A stretch of 64,000 nucleotides of DNA. Source: Thermovenabulum gondwanense (GTDB taxonomy: Bacteria > Bacillota > Thermosediminibacteria > Thermosediminibacterales > Thermosediminibacteraceae). Each line of letters starts with the position of its first letter. The stretch's first letter is position 1. The translations under genes and the position numbers were made by a program. Below, piece after piece: positions 24,721 through 34,439 of this stretch. The DNA lies in assembly GCF_001601575.1 (NCBI RefSeq), contig NZ_LOHZ01000019.1, positions 1-64,000 of the forward strand, written 5' to 3'. Below the pieces are notes generated by a model. The model saw only the letters and a program-made list of their open reading frames with translations. It ran no database searches and was not told where the DNA came from.

Positions 24721-26253
24721 CTATTCCCACTCTATGGTCGCCGGCGGTTTTGAGGTAATATCGTAAACCACCCGGTTAACACCCCACACCTCATTTACTA
24801 TTCTTGCAGAAATTCGGTCGAGAACATCATAGGGTAATCTCGCCCAGTCGGCGGTCATCCCATCTTCACTATTTACGGCCCGAACGGCGACAGTATAAGA
24901 ATATGTCCTCTCATCTCCCATTACTCCCACACTTTTTATATCCGTCAAAACCGCAAAAGCCTGCCATAAATCTTTGTAAAGACCGGCTTTTTTCATCTCT
25001 TCCATAACAATTGCATCGGCTTCCCTCAGGATATTCAACTTTTCTTCGGTTACTTCCCCGATAACCCTTATAGCAAGGCCTGGGCCCGGAAAAGGGTGCC
25101 GAAATATTATCTCTTCCGGGAGCCCGAGTTTTAATCCCACCTTCCTCACTTCATCCTTAAAAAGATCTCTTAAAGGTTCTATAAGTTCAAATTTTAAATC
25201 CTTTGGAAGCCCTCCCACATTGTGATGGCTTTTTATTACGGCCGCGGTTTCGGTGCCGCTTTCTATCACGTCGGGATAAAGGGTCCCCTGCACGAGAAAA
25301 TCTATGCTGCCGAGCTTCTTCGCTTCATCTTCAAATACTTTTATAAACTCCTCTCCAATTATTTTCCTCTTTTGTTCCGGTTCGGTAACTCCTTTTAGCC
25401 TTTTCAAAAACCTTTCTTTTGCATCCACAGCAATGAGATTTATGTTAAATTTCTCTTTAAAAATCTTTACCACATTTTCTGCTTCATTTTTCCTCAAAAG
25501 GCCGTGGTCGACGAAAATACATACCAGATTATCGCCTACAGCCTTATGGGTTAAAACAGCCGCTACCGACGAGTCAACCCCTCCGCTCAAAGCGCAAAGG
25601 GCTTTTTTATCCTTCACCCTTTCCTTTATTTTTTCCACCTGTTCGTCTATGAAAGCCTTCATGGTCCACGTACCCTTACATCCTGCCACACCAAACAAGA
25701 AGTTATTCAATATCTCCCTGCCCCTGGTGGTATGCACAACTTCAGGATGAAATTGAACACCAAAAAGGTTTTTACCGTTACTTACAGCCGCATGAGGAGT
25801 ATTTTCAGTCCTCGCAAGGGTCTTAAAACCGGGAGGAAGTACTTCAATGGAATCGCCATGGCTCATCCATACATCGAAATTATCTTCCAAACCGTAAAAA
25901 ATACCATCTTCTTCCTCCACATAAAGCCTTGCCCTTCCATATTCCCTTACTCCCGCTCTTTTTACCTTACCGCCCAGTAGATGGCACATCAGCTGCATCC
26001 CGTAACATATTCCTAAAATTGGTATTCCCAGCTCGAATATCCTCTTATCACAGGCAGGGGCATTTTCCGAATATACGCTGGCCGGTCCGCCGGAAAAAAT
26101 TATGGCTCTGGGGTTTTTTCGCATTATATCTTCTACAGGAGTTTTATAAGACAATATCTCGCAGTAAATCTGTGACTCCCTTACCCTTCTTGCAATAAGC
26201 TGACTGTATTGCCCGCCAAAATCAAGAATGATAACGCTTTCTCTCAAATCCAT
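24721..26253 (-). CDS. guaA: GMP synthase, glutamine-hydrolysing (510 aa)
   Basis: Converts XMP to GMP. The N-terminal class I glutamine amidotransferase domain has FSGGPASVY, the nucleophile loop [10 protein letters not shown], and HPEV (about residue 170). The ATP-pyrophosphatase domain has LSGGVDSSV, and the C-terminal dimerisation domain carries FPGPGLAIR and ends in [10 protein letters not shown], the standard terminus. The start is ATG 26253, overlapping the cyclo-ligase stop, with GAGGAGG 7-8 nt upstream. No guanine riboswitch precedes it, because it is the second gene of a two-gene unit. Confidence 0.97.
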   Translation of the reverse strand: MDLRESVIILDFGGQYSQLIARRVRESQIYCEILSYKTPVEDIMRKNPRAIIFSGGPASVYSENAPACDKRIFELGIPILGICYGMQLMCHLLGGKVKRAGVREYGRARLYVEEEDGIFYGLEDNFDVWMSHGDSIEVLPPGFKTLARTENTPHAAVSNGKNLFGVQFHPEVVHTTRGREILNNFLFGVAGCKGTWTMKAFIDEQVEKIKERVKDKKALCALSGGVDSSVAAVLTHKAVGDNLVCIFVDHGLLRKNEAENVVKIFKEKFNINLIAVDAKERFLKRLKGVTEPEQKRKIIGEEFIKVFEDEAKKLGSIDFLVQGTLYPDVIESGTETAAVIKSHHNVGGLPKDLKFELIEPLRDLFKDEVRKVGLKLGLPEEIIFRHPFPGPGLAIRVIGEVTEEKLNILREADAIVMEEMKKAGLYKDLWQAFAVLTDIKSVGVMGDERTYSYTVAVRAVNSEDGMTADWARLPYDVLDRISARIVNEVWGVNRVVYDITSKPPATIEWE

Positions 26254-26846
26254 CAATAAACCTCCTCTAAATAATATTGGTCTTTTTTATTTATGAAATA
26301 AATCCGTTTTTCGGTTATTATAATATCCATAAGTATATCATACTCTTCCTTGGGAAGTTCATCTAAAATTTGAAATTCAAAAGCAAGGGCAATTTTAACC
26401 GCATCGGCCTTGAGGTTTTGCAGGAACCTATCGTAATACCCTCCCCCGTATCCGAGCCTGCAACCACTTTTGTCAAAAGCCACTCCGGGTATAACCACAA
26501 CCTCCAGTTCTTTTGGGTTTATCATTTCTCCGGAAACGGGCTCTAATATCCCAAAATGCCCTTTTTTTAATTCATTCAGGCTTTTTATCCTTACCGCCAG
26601 CATATCGCATTTATTAATAACCTTCGGTACAAAAACCTTCTTGCCCAAATATATACTTTTTTTTATTGCATCCAGGGTCCTAACCTCATTTCTCGTATCA
26701 ACGTAAAACATAATGTTTTTTGCTTTTTTATAGTAGTTTAATTCAAAGAGTTTTTCCAGGATTACCCGGCTTTTTTCTTTAATGATCTCCTTTGGTTGGG
26801 TATCCCTCATTTCTATCATTTTTCTCCTTATTTCCTTCTTTTCCAT
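26253..26846 (-). CDS. 5-formyltetrahydrofolate cyclo-ligase (197 aa)
   Basis: Converts 5-formyl-THF to 5,10-methenyl-THF with ATP, returning a storage folate to the one-carbon pool. Family features: an N-terminal helical [13 protein letters not shown], the phosphate/folate-binding [26 protein letters not shown], and LAFEFQIL near the C-terminus. The length is normal. It overlaps the guaA start, so the two are translationally coupled. Both feed one-carbon and purine metabolism. Confidence 0.93.
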   Translation of the reverse strand: MEKKEIRRKMIEMRDTQPKEIIKEKSRVILEKLFELNYYKKAKNIMFYVDTRNEVRTLDAIKKSIYLGKKVFVPKVINKCDMLAVRIKSLNELKKGHFGILEPVSGEMINPKELEVVVIPGVAFDKSGCRLGYGGGYYDRFLQNLKADAVKIALAFEFQILDELPKEEYDILMDIIITEKRIYFINKKDQYYLEEVY

Positions 26847-26906
26847 AGCTTTATTCTCCCTGCTGTGTTTTTTCCTTTATAAAATTTTTATACCATTTTA
26901 ATTTAA

Positions 26907-26937
26907 AAAGGGCAAGGAGGTATTACCCCTGCCCTTT
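26907..26937 (-). terminator. Terminator of nagB
   Basis: AAAGGGCA/TGCCCTTT stem extended by GG/CC across a bulge, followed by TTTAAATT on the minus strand. The nagB stop codon is in the loop. Confidence 0.7.
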
Positions 26938-27663
26938 AATCAATTGTGCTGCTTCTTCGTCAATTATACAGGTAACATCGGGATGAATAAGAAGGAAAGA
27001 CGCCGGAACCTTTGTGGAAACAGATTCTTCCCCCAAGAATTCGGCAATAATTTTTGCCTTTTCCCTGCCGCTCGCCAGCAAAAGAATTTTCCTTGCTTTC
27101 ATTATAGTGCCGAGCCCCATAGTAATGGCAAATCTCGGGACTTCATCCGGGTTTTCAAAAAACTTAGAATTGGCCTTTCTTGTCTCTTCAGAAAGTTCCG
27201 TAACATGAGTGGAAGTAATCAATTCATCCCCGGGCTCGTTAAAACCTATATGCCCGTTAATTCCTATGCCCAGAATTTGAAGGTCAATCCTTTCGTATTT
27301 TAAAATTTCTTCATCGTAACTTCTGCATTCCTCCTCTATATCATCAGCGATTCCGTTGGGAATATGTATGTTTTCCGGTGGAATGTTTATATGTTTGAAA
27401 AAATTCTCAAACATATAGTAATGGTAACTGTTTTTATCCTCAGGTGAGAGCCCTACGTATTCATCCAAATTGAATGTGACAACTTTTGAAAAATCTACTT
27501 TTCCCTTTTGGAAAAGCCTTACCAGTTCCTGGTACATTCCAAGAGGAGTGTTCCCGGTAGCCAGACCCAGCACCAGGTCAGGTTTTTTCGTTATTTCTTC
27601 CACAACAAACAATGCCGCTTTTTTGCTTAATTCCGCATAGTCCTTCACAACTATTACTTTCAC
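26923..27663 (-). CDS. nagB: Glucosamine-6-phosphate deaminase (246 aa)
   Basis: Converts glucosamine 6-phosphate to fructose 6-phosphate and ammonia. Motifs: [25 protein letters not shown] (catalytic Asp region), the His of [14 protein letters not shown], and CIIDEEAA at the end. I prefer GTG 27663 as start: it gives the family-typical MKVIVVKDY and has GGGGAG 8 nt upstream; ATG 27669 is an alternative. It is coupled to the NagR-like gene upstream. No nagA (deacetylase) gene is adjacent, so the substrate may come from another locus or from glucosamine uptake. Confidence 0.95.
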   Translation of the reverse strand: MKVIVVKDYAELSKKAALFVVEEITKKPDLVLGLATGNTPLGMYQELVRLFQKGKVDFSKVVTFNLDEYVGLSPEDKNSYHYYMFENFFKHINIPPENIHIPNGIADDIEEECRSYDEEILKYERIDLQILGIGINGHIGFNEPGDELITSTHVTELSEETRKANSKFFENPDEVPRFAITMGLGTIMKARKILLLASGREKAKIIAEFLGEESVSTKVPASFLLIHPDVTCIIDEEAAQLIKGQG

Positions 27664-27668
27664 GCCCA

Positions 27669-28391
27669 TCACTCCCCTTTCAGATTTTTAGTCAAATTCA
27701 CCGTTACTTTGAAAAGGTCGGATCTATAAAAGGATACTTCATAATATACCGGCTCTTCTCTTGAATATACACTCTCAATTTTCAACAAGGGAATCGTTTC
27801 TTTCATATCCAGGGTCTTCATTAATTCAAGAGTTGGGAAAACAGCAAAAAAGGTAAGTTTCGATTTCGTAATATTTATACCGTAATCTTCTCTTAAAACC
27901 CTGTGCAGAGACCCCGTCAATTTGTCCATACTTATACCTGGTACCCTTTTCTCCCACATATAAACCGTCTCGAGAGCAACGGGAATCCCGTCGGCTATTC
28001 TTAGTCTTGTGGCTTTAATCACGTCTTCCTGTTCATCAATATTTAAAAATTTAGCACAATTTTTAGCCTTTTCCTTAGTAAATTCCAGCACCCTGGTAGT
28101 AGCCACCAGGCCTTCCTTCTGAGCTATTTCGGTAAAGCTCATTATCCCTTCTTGTTCAATAGGGTAGGAAGCTATAAAACTGCCCCTGCCCCTTTCCCTT
28201 TTTATTATCCCTTCCCTTTCCAGTTCTTTCAGGGCCTGTCTGACAGTCATCCGGCTTATGTTAAATTTCTCACAGTACTCCCTTTCCGAAGGTAAAAGGT
28301 CTCCGGGCTTTAATTTCTTTGTTCTAATTTCTTCCTTAATGTAATTCATTAATTGAAAGTAGACGGGAATCGGACTTTTTTTATCTATCAT
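27669..28391 (-). CDS. GntR/HutC-family regulator, NagR-like (240 aa)
   Basis: The N-terminal winged helix is of GntR type ([57 protein letters not shown]). It is followed by a UTRA ligand-binding domain (about 90-240; [19 protein letters not shown]). Operon position in front of nagB and similarity to NagR/DasR-type proteins suggest it senses glucosamine 6-phosphate or N-acetylglucosamine 6-phosphate and represses this operon. A dre-like site lies upstream at 28426-28439. Confidence 0.9.
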   Translation of the reverse strand: MIDKKSPIPVYFQLMNYIKEEIRTKKLKPGDLLPSEREYCEKFNISRMTVRQALKELEREGIIKRERGRGSFIASYPIEQEGIMSFTEIAQKEGLVATTRVLEFTKEKAKNCAKFLNIDEQEDVIKATRLRIADGIPVALETVYMWEKRVPGISMDKLTGSLHRVLREDYGINITKSKLTFFAVFPTLELMKTLDMKETIPLLKIESVYSREEPVYYEVSFYRSDLFKVTVNLTKNLKGE

Positions 28392-28425
28392 CTTGCATCA
28401 CCATAATTATTTTATCATTATAATA

Positions 28426-28439
28426 TATAGTTGTCTATA
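28426..28439 (-). promoter_or_regulatory. Candidate NagR (dre-like) operator
   Basis: TATAG-TTGT-CTATA is an inverted repeat 35 bp upstream of the regulator start. On the minus strand it reads TGTATAGACAACTA, close to the Bacillus NagR site TGGTATAGACAACT as I remember it. It sits just upstream of a TATAAT. Confidence 0.5.
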
Positions 28440-28477
28440 CATTATTAAATTTTTTTTATTTAAAAAATAAAACTGTC

Positions 28478-28506
28478 TTGTCTTGTGACTAAACAGGATG
28501 TATAAT
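28478..28506 (+). promoter_or_regulatory. Possible upstream promoter for the ArsR gene
   Basis: TTGTCT, 17 bp, TATAAT on the plus strand. It would give a leader of about 190 nt before the ArsR gene. Confidence 0.45.
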
Positions 28507-28707
28507 ATTAATATAATTTGTTGTTCGATAATTTTCTACAAAGTTTATATTTTATTTTGTTAATTTCAGGTTTATATAAAATATTATAAAAATTTGGGTT
28601 CTTGTTAATATTATTATTTTCACTAATACTTTACAGTAATTTTCCCTATTGATATATAATAATATTATAATAATATAATAATATAAAATAATTTTTTGGA
28701 GGATGAC
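28507..28707 (+). promoter_or_regulatory. AT-only leader with a second promoter and candidate ArsR operator
   Basis: There is no gene in the 316 bp between the divergent nagR-like and ArsR genes. A second promoter candidate is TTTACA (28630-28635), 17 bp, TATATA (or TATAAT at 28655-28660). It is followed by a strikingly regular A/T stretch (28653-28687, repeated TAATA units including TAATATTATAA) up to the GGAGG ribosome site. ArsR repressors bind such AT-rich inverted repeats, so this is the likely autoregulatory site. Confidence 0.45.
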
Positions 28708-29055
28708 ATGGATAAACAGGAATTCAAAAAAAAGATTGAAAAAACCGCTGAGATTTTCAAAGCCTTAGGACACCCGGCAAGGCTATGCATTGTCTGCAAA
28801 TTACTGTGTAAAGACTGCAATGTAACCGAGCTTCAAGATTGTTTGGATTTACCTCAATCTACGGTTTCCCAGCACCTTGCTGCATTAAAAACAAAAGGAA
28901 TTATAAAAGGGAAAAGAGCCGGTGTTGAGGTTATTTATTCCGTAGTCAATGAGGATGTAAAAAAAATAATAAAAATCCTTCTCAATTTAGAGGAAAATCA
29001 GCAGGTACTAAATTCCATAGATGAAATTATAAAAGAGCAAATTGAAGAATATTAA
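28708..29055 (+). CDS. ArsR-family transcriptional regulator (115 aa)
   Basis: A winged-helix repressor of the ArsR/SmtB family: EIFKALGHPARLCIV, then the recognition helix region QSTVSQHLAALKTKGIIKGKRAG, then the wing VIYSVV. Cysteines cluster in and before the DNA-binding helices (CIVCKLLCKDCNVTELQDC), so a metal, arsenical, redox or Fe-S signal is plausible. The start is ATG 28708 with TTGGAGG 6 nt upstream; the TTG at 28696 is part of that site. The downstream gene on the same strand encodes a Fe-S protein, beyond a terminator. Confidence 0.88.
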   Translation: MDKQEFKKKIEKTAEIFKALGHPARLCIVCKLLCKDCNVTELQDCLDLPQSTVSQHLAALKTKGIIKGKRAGVEVIYSVVNEDVKKIIKILLNLEENQQVLNSIDEIIKEQIEEY

Positions 29056-29062
29056 TCCTCAA

Positions 29063-29085
29063 ACTTTTACCGCCCCGGTAAAAGT
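29063..29085 (+). terminator. Terminator of the ArsR gene
   Basis: A perfect 10-bp stem ACTTTTACCG / CGGTAAAAGT followed by TTTTTTATTTT. Confidence 0.85.
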
Positions 29086-29182
29086 TTTTTTATTTTGGTA
29101 ACGCATGTTACTTATTTTTTTAATTCCTACTGATATACTTGGATTTAAGAATATAAAAATATTAAATTTCAGGAGGAAGGAT

Positions 29183-29800
29183 ATGAAGCGCAGGATAATA
29201 AGGATAAACGAAGAAAAGTGCAACGGATGCGGGCTCTGTGAAAAAGCCTGCCATGAGGGAGCAATAAAAGTTATCGGCGGTAAGGCAAGACTCGTAAGCG
29301 AAGACCTTTGTGATGGCATGGGAAGCTGTCTTGTATGCCCTGAAAATGCAATAGAAATAATAGAAGCGGAATCCCAAGCTCAAAGAAAGCCATTAACTAA
29401 TGAATCAATAAATAATGAAATAATTAATAAAAACATCAACCTTAATTCCTGGCCGGTACAAATACACCTTATTCATCCAAAAGCAAAATTTCTTGCAAAT
29501 GCCGACCTTCTTATAGCTTCGGACTGCACCGCCTTTGCCTATCCCAATTTTCACAATGATTTCTTAAAAAACCGGGTGGTTCTGATAGGATGCCCAAAAT
29601 TGGACGACTTAGAAAGCTATATAGAGAAATTTAAGGATATATTATTAAATAACGATATAAAAAGTATCACGGTGATAAAAATGGAGGTGCCCTGCTGTAA
29701 CGGAATGAGCTATGCAGTAAGGAAAGCAATGGCTCTCTCGGATAAAATAATACCTTATTCGGAAGTCACGGTTTCTATAGATGGTAAGATAATAAATTAA
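29183..29800 (+). CDS. Ferredoxin-domain iron-sulfur protein (205 aa)
   Basis: Residues 1-60 form a two-cluster ferredoxin-like module: NEEKCNGCGLCEKACHEGAI (one canonical CxxCxxCxxxC) and a second, modified site DLCDGMGSCLVCPENAI. The remaining 140 residues hold LIASDCTAFAYPNF, VVLIGCPKLDD and a late Cys pair MEVPCCNGM, suggesting a further cofactor or redox disulfide. This type of protein is seen in anaerobes beside ArsR regulators and hydroxylamine-reductase-like systems, but no such partner is here; the exact role is unknown. ATG 29183 follows AGGAGGAAGG; an upstream in-frame ATG at 29105 has no ribosome site. Confidence 0.82.
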   Translation: MKRRIIRINEEKCNGCGLCEKACHEGAIKVIGGKARLVSEDLCDGMGSCLVCPENAIEIIEAESQAQRKPLTNESINNEIINKNINLNSWPVQIHLIHPKAKFLANADLLIASDCTAFAYPNFHNDFLKNRVVLIGCPKLDDLESYIEKFKDILLNNDIKSITVIKMEVPCCNGMSYAVRKAMALSDKIIPYSEVTVSIDGKIIN

Positions 29801-29828
29801 TATTTATGCCGCTTGCAAAATTTTAAGA

Positions 29829-29845
29829 GCCCGCTAAAAGCGGGC
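29829..29845. terminator. Bidirectional terminator between the Fe-S protein gene and groEL
   Basis: GCCCGC-TAAAA-GCGGGC with CCTTTTTC on the plus side and TCTTAAAATTTT on the minus side. It serves two convergent units. Confidence 0.8.
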
Positions 29846-29854
29846 CCTTTTTCA

Positions 29855-31480
<1,626 letters not shown>

Positions 31481-31486
31481 TTAAAA

Positions 31487-31771
31487 TTATTCTATTACCG
31501 CCAGGACATCGCTTTGTCTTAATATTAAGTACTCCTGTTCATCAATTTTTACTTCGGTACCCGCATATTTTGAGAAAATTATCTTGTCTCCCACTTTCAC
31601 TTCCAGGGGTACCCTCTGCCCATCTACAATTTCCCCGGTACCTACTGCAATAACTTCTCCTTTCTGGGGCTTTTCTTTTGCGGTATCGGGAATAACGATC
31701 CCACCCTTTGTCTTTTCCTCTTTGTCGAGCACCTTAACAACAATTCTATCTCCGAGAGGTCTTAAAGCCAT
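31487..31771 (-). CDS. groES: Co-chaperonin GroES (94 aa)
   Basis: Lid protein of the GroEL cage. Features: [38 protein letters not shown], including the mobile loop, then [18 protein letters not shown] and the terminal [11 protein letters not shown]. The start is ATG 31771 (MALRPLGD) with GGAGGG upstream; an in-frame start at 31819 would lie inside the CIRCE operator and is rejected. Confidence 0.98.
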   Translation of the reverse strand: MALRPLGDRIVVKVLDKEEKTKGGIVIPDTAKEKPQKGEVIAVGTGEIVDGQRVPLEVKVGDKIIFSKYAGTEVKIDEQEYLILRQSDVLAVIE

Positions 31772-31808
31772 TCTAAACCCTCCTTCGTCTTGGCTTTTAA
31801 TAGCTTTA

Positions 31809-31835
31809 TTAGCACTCAACTTTAATGAGTGCTAA
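31809..31835 (-). promoter_or_regulatory. CIRCE element (HrcA operator)
   Basis: A perfect TTAGCACTC-N9-GAGTGCTAA. It is the binding site of the heat-shock repressor HrcA and lies at the transcription start of groESL. Confidence 0.97.
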
Positions 31836-31846
31836 TTACAATTCAA

Positions 31847-31875
31847 ATAATAACCAATTTATGTATAAAAATCAA
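31847..31875 (-). promoter_or_regulatory. Sigma-A promoter of groESL
   Basis: TTGATT (31875-31870), 17 bp, TATTAT (31852-31847) on the minus strand. The CIRCE element begins 12 bp downstream, as expected for HrcA repression. Confidence 0.8.
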
Positions 31876-32056
31876 TCCCCCCTCTCAAATTTTTTTTAAG
31901 AATTTAGGGCTGAAAAAGTTCAATTTGTAATTTTTTTATTTTCTTTCTTCCGTTATTTTTAAATTTCTCTTTATACTTTTAGTTTATTAAATCTCATTTT
32001 TTAATAATCTTAAATTTATAATATCCATTTTTAGCAAAAAAATACAGGCTATTAGA

Positions 32057-32542
32057 CTATTTTCCGCAATCCTTTACTTCTCCCCTTAATACCTCTACAG
32101 CATGAGGAAGAGCGGGTAAAATTACCGATAGGTTTTCCCTAACCCCCTTCGGGCTTCCGGGGAGGTTAACAATAAGGGTTTTCCCCCTGATGCCGGCAAC
32201 TGCCCTGGAAAGCATGGCATGGGGGGTTTTTACTAAGCTTGCCATCCTCATTGCCTCAGGAATTCCGGGTACGAGTTTTTCCACTACCGAAAGAGTAGCC
32301 TCGGGCGTATTATCCCTGGGAGATAGACCCGTCCCCCCGGTCGTCAAAATTAAATCGATACCCTTATCGGACATATTAATAAGCTCTTTTTTGATAACTT
32401 CTAAATCATCGGGTAAAACCTTGTATTCTTCCACAAAGCCATTAATTTCCCTTACCATTTCTTCGATAACCTTGCCGCTTATATCCTCCCTTTCTCCCCT
32501 GTATCCCCTGTCACTGGCTGTAATCACACCAACTCTAATCAT
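32057..32542 (-). CDS. MogA/MoaB-type molybdopterin adenylyltransferase (161 aa)
   Basis: Adenylylates molybdopterin before metal insertion by MoeA. Motifs: GVITASDRGYRGEREDISG, the TTGGTGLSPRDNTPEAT loop that binds the nucleotide, and LIVNLPGSPKGVRE. The start is ATG 32542 with GAGGTG 7-8 nt upstream, inside the end of the MOSC gene. It is the last gene of the molybdenum-cofactor operon. Confidence 0.92.
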   Translation of the reverse strand: MIRVGVITASDRGYRGEREDISGKVIEEMVREINGFVEEYKVLPDDLEVIKKELINMSDKGIDLILTTGGTGLSPRDNTPEATLSVVEKLVPGIPEAMRMASLVKTPHAMLSRAVAGIRGKTLIVNLPGSPKGVRENLSVILPALPHAVEVLRGEVKDCGK

Positions 32543-32972
32543 TTTCAATCACCTCTATGGAATCTCCCGGATATATCTTGCCACCTTTTAAGACCTTTGC
32601 GAAAACACCTTCTTTCGGCATTATACAATCACCGGCTTGATAGTAAATGGCACATCTTTCATGGCAGACCTTGCCCTTCTGGGTGATTTCCAGGAGGACC
32701 TCTCCCACCTTTAACTTAGTGCCTATTTTAATTTCAGAAAAATCAATACCTTCAGTGGTTACATTCTCGGCAAAATCCCCCGGATTTACATCTAACCCCT
32801 TCTCTCGCATTTTTTTTATACTTTCTAATGCCAGCAGGCTTATCTGGCGGTGCCAGCCCCCTGCATGGGCATCTCCTTCAATACCGTAGTCTTCTAAAAC
32901 ATTCACAAATTCCACATTTCTCTTTTTTTCACCCTTTTTCTCACTTAAAGAAACAGCCACTACTATTCCCAT
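32535..32972 (-). CDS. MOSC-domain protein (145 aa)
   Basis: A stand-alone MOSC domain, the C-terminal domain of molybdenum-cofactor sulfurases. Such single-domain forms often sit in moa/mog operons of Clostridia and are thought to bind or hand over sulfur or cofactor. Seen: [33 protein letters not shown] and the conserved cysteine in [11 protein letters not shown] (about 105-115). It overlaps moaC by 10 bp and mogA by 8 bp. Confidence 0.88.
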   Translation of the reverse strand: MGIVVAVSLSEKKGEKKRNVEFVNVLEDYGIEGDAHAGGWHRQISLLALESIKKMREKGLDVNPGDFAENVTTEGIDFSEIKIGTKLKVGEVLLEITQKGKVCHERCAIYYQAGDCIMPKEGVFAKVLKGGKIYPGDSIEVIEND

Positions 32973-33454
32973 GGTTTTTCTTCCTCCCTTTTAAAATTTC
33001 CGGATTTCCCACCGGTTTTCTCCAAAAGCTGGATGTTTTTAATTACCATACCTTTGTCCACATCTTTGCACATATCGTAAATCGTTAAACATGCTATGGA
33101 CACCGCAGTCAGAGCTTCCATTTCCGCGCCGGTTCTTCCGATGCATTTTACCCGTGCTTCTACCCTTATGGCGCTTTCTTTTTCCATTATTTGAAAATTT
33201 ATGTCTACACCGGTAAGCGGAATATTATGGCACATGGGTATCAACCTTGATGTCTCCTTGGCACCCATTATTCCGGCTACCTGAGCTACCGCAAGCACAT
33301 CGCCTTTTTTTATCCTGCCCTCTACGATCATATTTAAGGTTTCCCGTTTCATGTAAACATATCCGCAGGCAAGAGCTTCCCGGAAACTTACATCTTTTTC
33401 GCCAATATCCACCATTTTAGCCCGGCCCTGTTCGTTAAAATGTGTGAACTCCAC
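32963..33454 (-). CDS. moaC: Cyclic pyranopterin monophosphate synthase MoaC (163 aa)
   Basis: Works with MoaA to form cPMP from GTP. Family blocks: [50 protein letters not shown], and [30 protein letters not shown]. The start is GTG 33454 with AGGAGG 8 nt upstream, 4 bp after the moaA stop. Confidence 0.96.
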   Translation of the reverse strand: MEFTHFNEQGRAKMVDIGEKDVSFREALACGYVYMKRETLNMIVEGRIKKGDVLAVAQVAGIMGAKETSRLIPMCHNIPLTGVDINFQIMEKESAIRVEARVKCIGRTGAEMEALTAVSIACLTIYDMCKDVDKGMVIKNIQLLEKTGGKSGNFKREEEKPWE

Positions 33455-33458
33455 CCTG

Positions 33459-34439
33459 CTAACCTCCTATTTGCCACATTTTTCTTTTTAAATTCCGCCC
33501 CTCATCATTTTTATCATAACTCATATTATGGCCGTAAGGCTTTATAGATAGGGCTTCTTTATAAACCTCTTTAATTTCTGCAATACCGGCACCGCTTCTC
33601 ATCAAACCCTTTACATCGAGCTCCGCTGAAGAAGCAAGACAGGGTTTTAACTTTCCATCGGCGGTAAGCCTTACCCTGTTGCAGCTTTCGCAGAAATGCC
33701 GGCTTATAGGGGTAATAAAACCGATTACCCCTTTTGCATTTTTCAATTGGAAGTACTCGGCGGGTCCATTGCCCTCGATATTATTTACCTTTAATAGCTC
33801 GCTTTTTATCCTTGCCTTTATATCCTGGGCTGAGATAAATCTTCCTTTTGTCCATCCTCCATCTCCCAGCGGCATCAGCTCAATAAAACGTATCACAACA
33901 GGATATTCTACTGTGAGTTTTGCGAAATCTTCAACCTCATCATCGTTAAAACCCCGAGCAACCACCGTATTTATCTTTACGGGATTAAAACCCAGGCGCA
34001 GCGCCTCTTCTATGCCCTCCCACACGTCCTTTAATTTACCCCATCGAGTGATATAGGAAAATTTTTCGGGATTCAGCGTATCAAGGCTAAAATTTACCCT
34101 CTTTAAACCTGCTTTTTTGAGGTCATGCGACACTTCTTTAAAAAGCGAACCGTTGGTGGTCATCGAAATATCCGATATACCCTCGATCGAGGAAAGTGCA
34201 GAAATAAATTCCACCATTCCTTTTCGGACAAGCGGCTCGCCTCCGGTAACCCTGACCTTTTCAATCCCAAGGGGGGCCACAGCCTCTACAAATCGAAGAA
34301 TTTCTTCGAAGCTCAGTATTTCTTCGTGTCTTAAAGCTTTTACCCCTTCTACCGGCATACAGTAACGGCACCGGAAATTGCACCGGTCCGTAACCGATAT
34401 TCTCAGGTAATTTATTTTTCTACCGCACTTATCTATCAT
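33459..34439 (-). CDS. moaA: GTP 3',8-cyclase MoaA, radical SAM (326 aa)
   Basis: Radical SAM enzyme that starts molybdenum-cofactor synthesis from GTP. The N-terminal cluster motif is CNFRCRYC (about 19-26), with SAM-binding [13 protein letters not shown]. The C-terminal second cluster is held by CESCNRVRL and a later Cys in LKPCLAS. The C-terminal tail ends in Gly-Gly (QIGG), as needed for catalysis. It directly abuts the MoeA-PBP gene (1 bp). Confidence 0.97.
   Translation of the reverse strand: MIDKCGRKINYLRISVTDRCNFRCRYCMPVEGVKALRHEEILSFEEILRFVEAVAPLGIEKVRVTGGEPLVRKGMVEFISALSSIEGISDISMTTNGSLFKEVSHDLKKAGLKRVNFSLDTLNPEKFSYITRWGKLKDVWEGIEEALRLGFNPVKINTVVARGFNDDEVEDFAKLTVEYPVVIRFIELMPLGDGGWTKGRFISAQDIKARIKSELLKVNNIEGNGPAEYFQLKNAKGVIGFITPISRHFCESCNRVRLTADGKLKPCLASSAELDVKGLMRSGAGIAEIKEVYKEALSIKPYGHNMSYDKNDEGRNLKRKMWQIGG

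Noticed and set aside
28653-28687. CRISPR-like or microsatellite array
   Set aside because: The repeats are short A/T units without spacers; it reads as an AT-rich operator or promoter. No CRISPR array was seen anywhere in the window.
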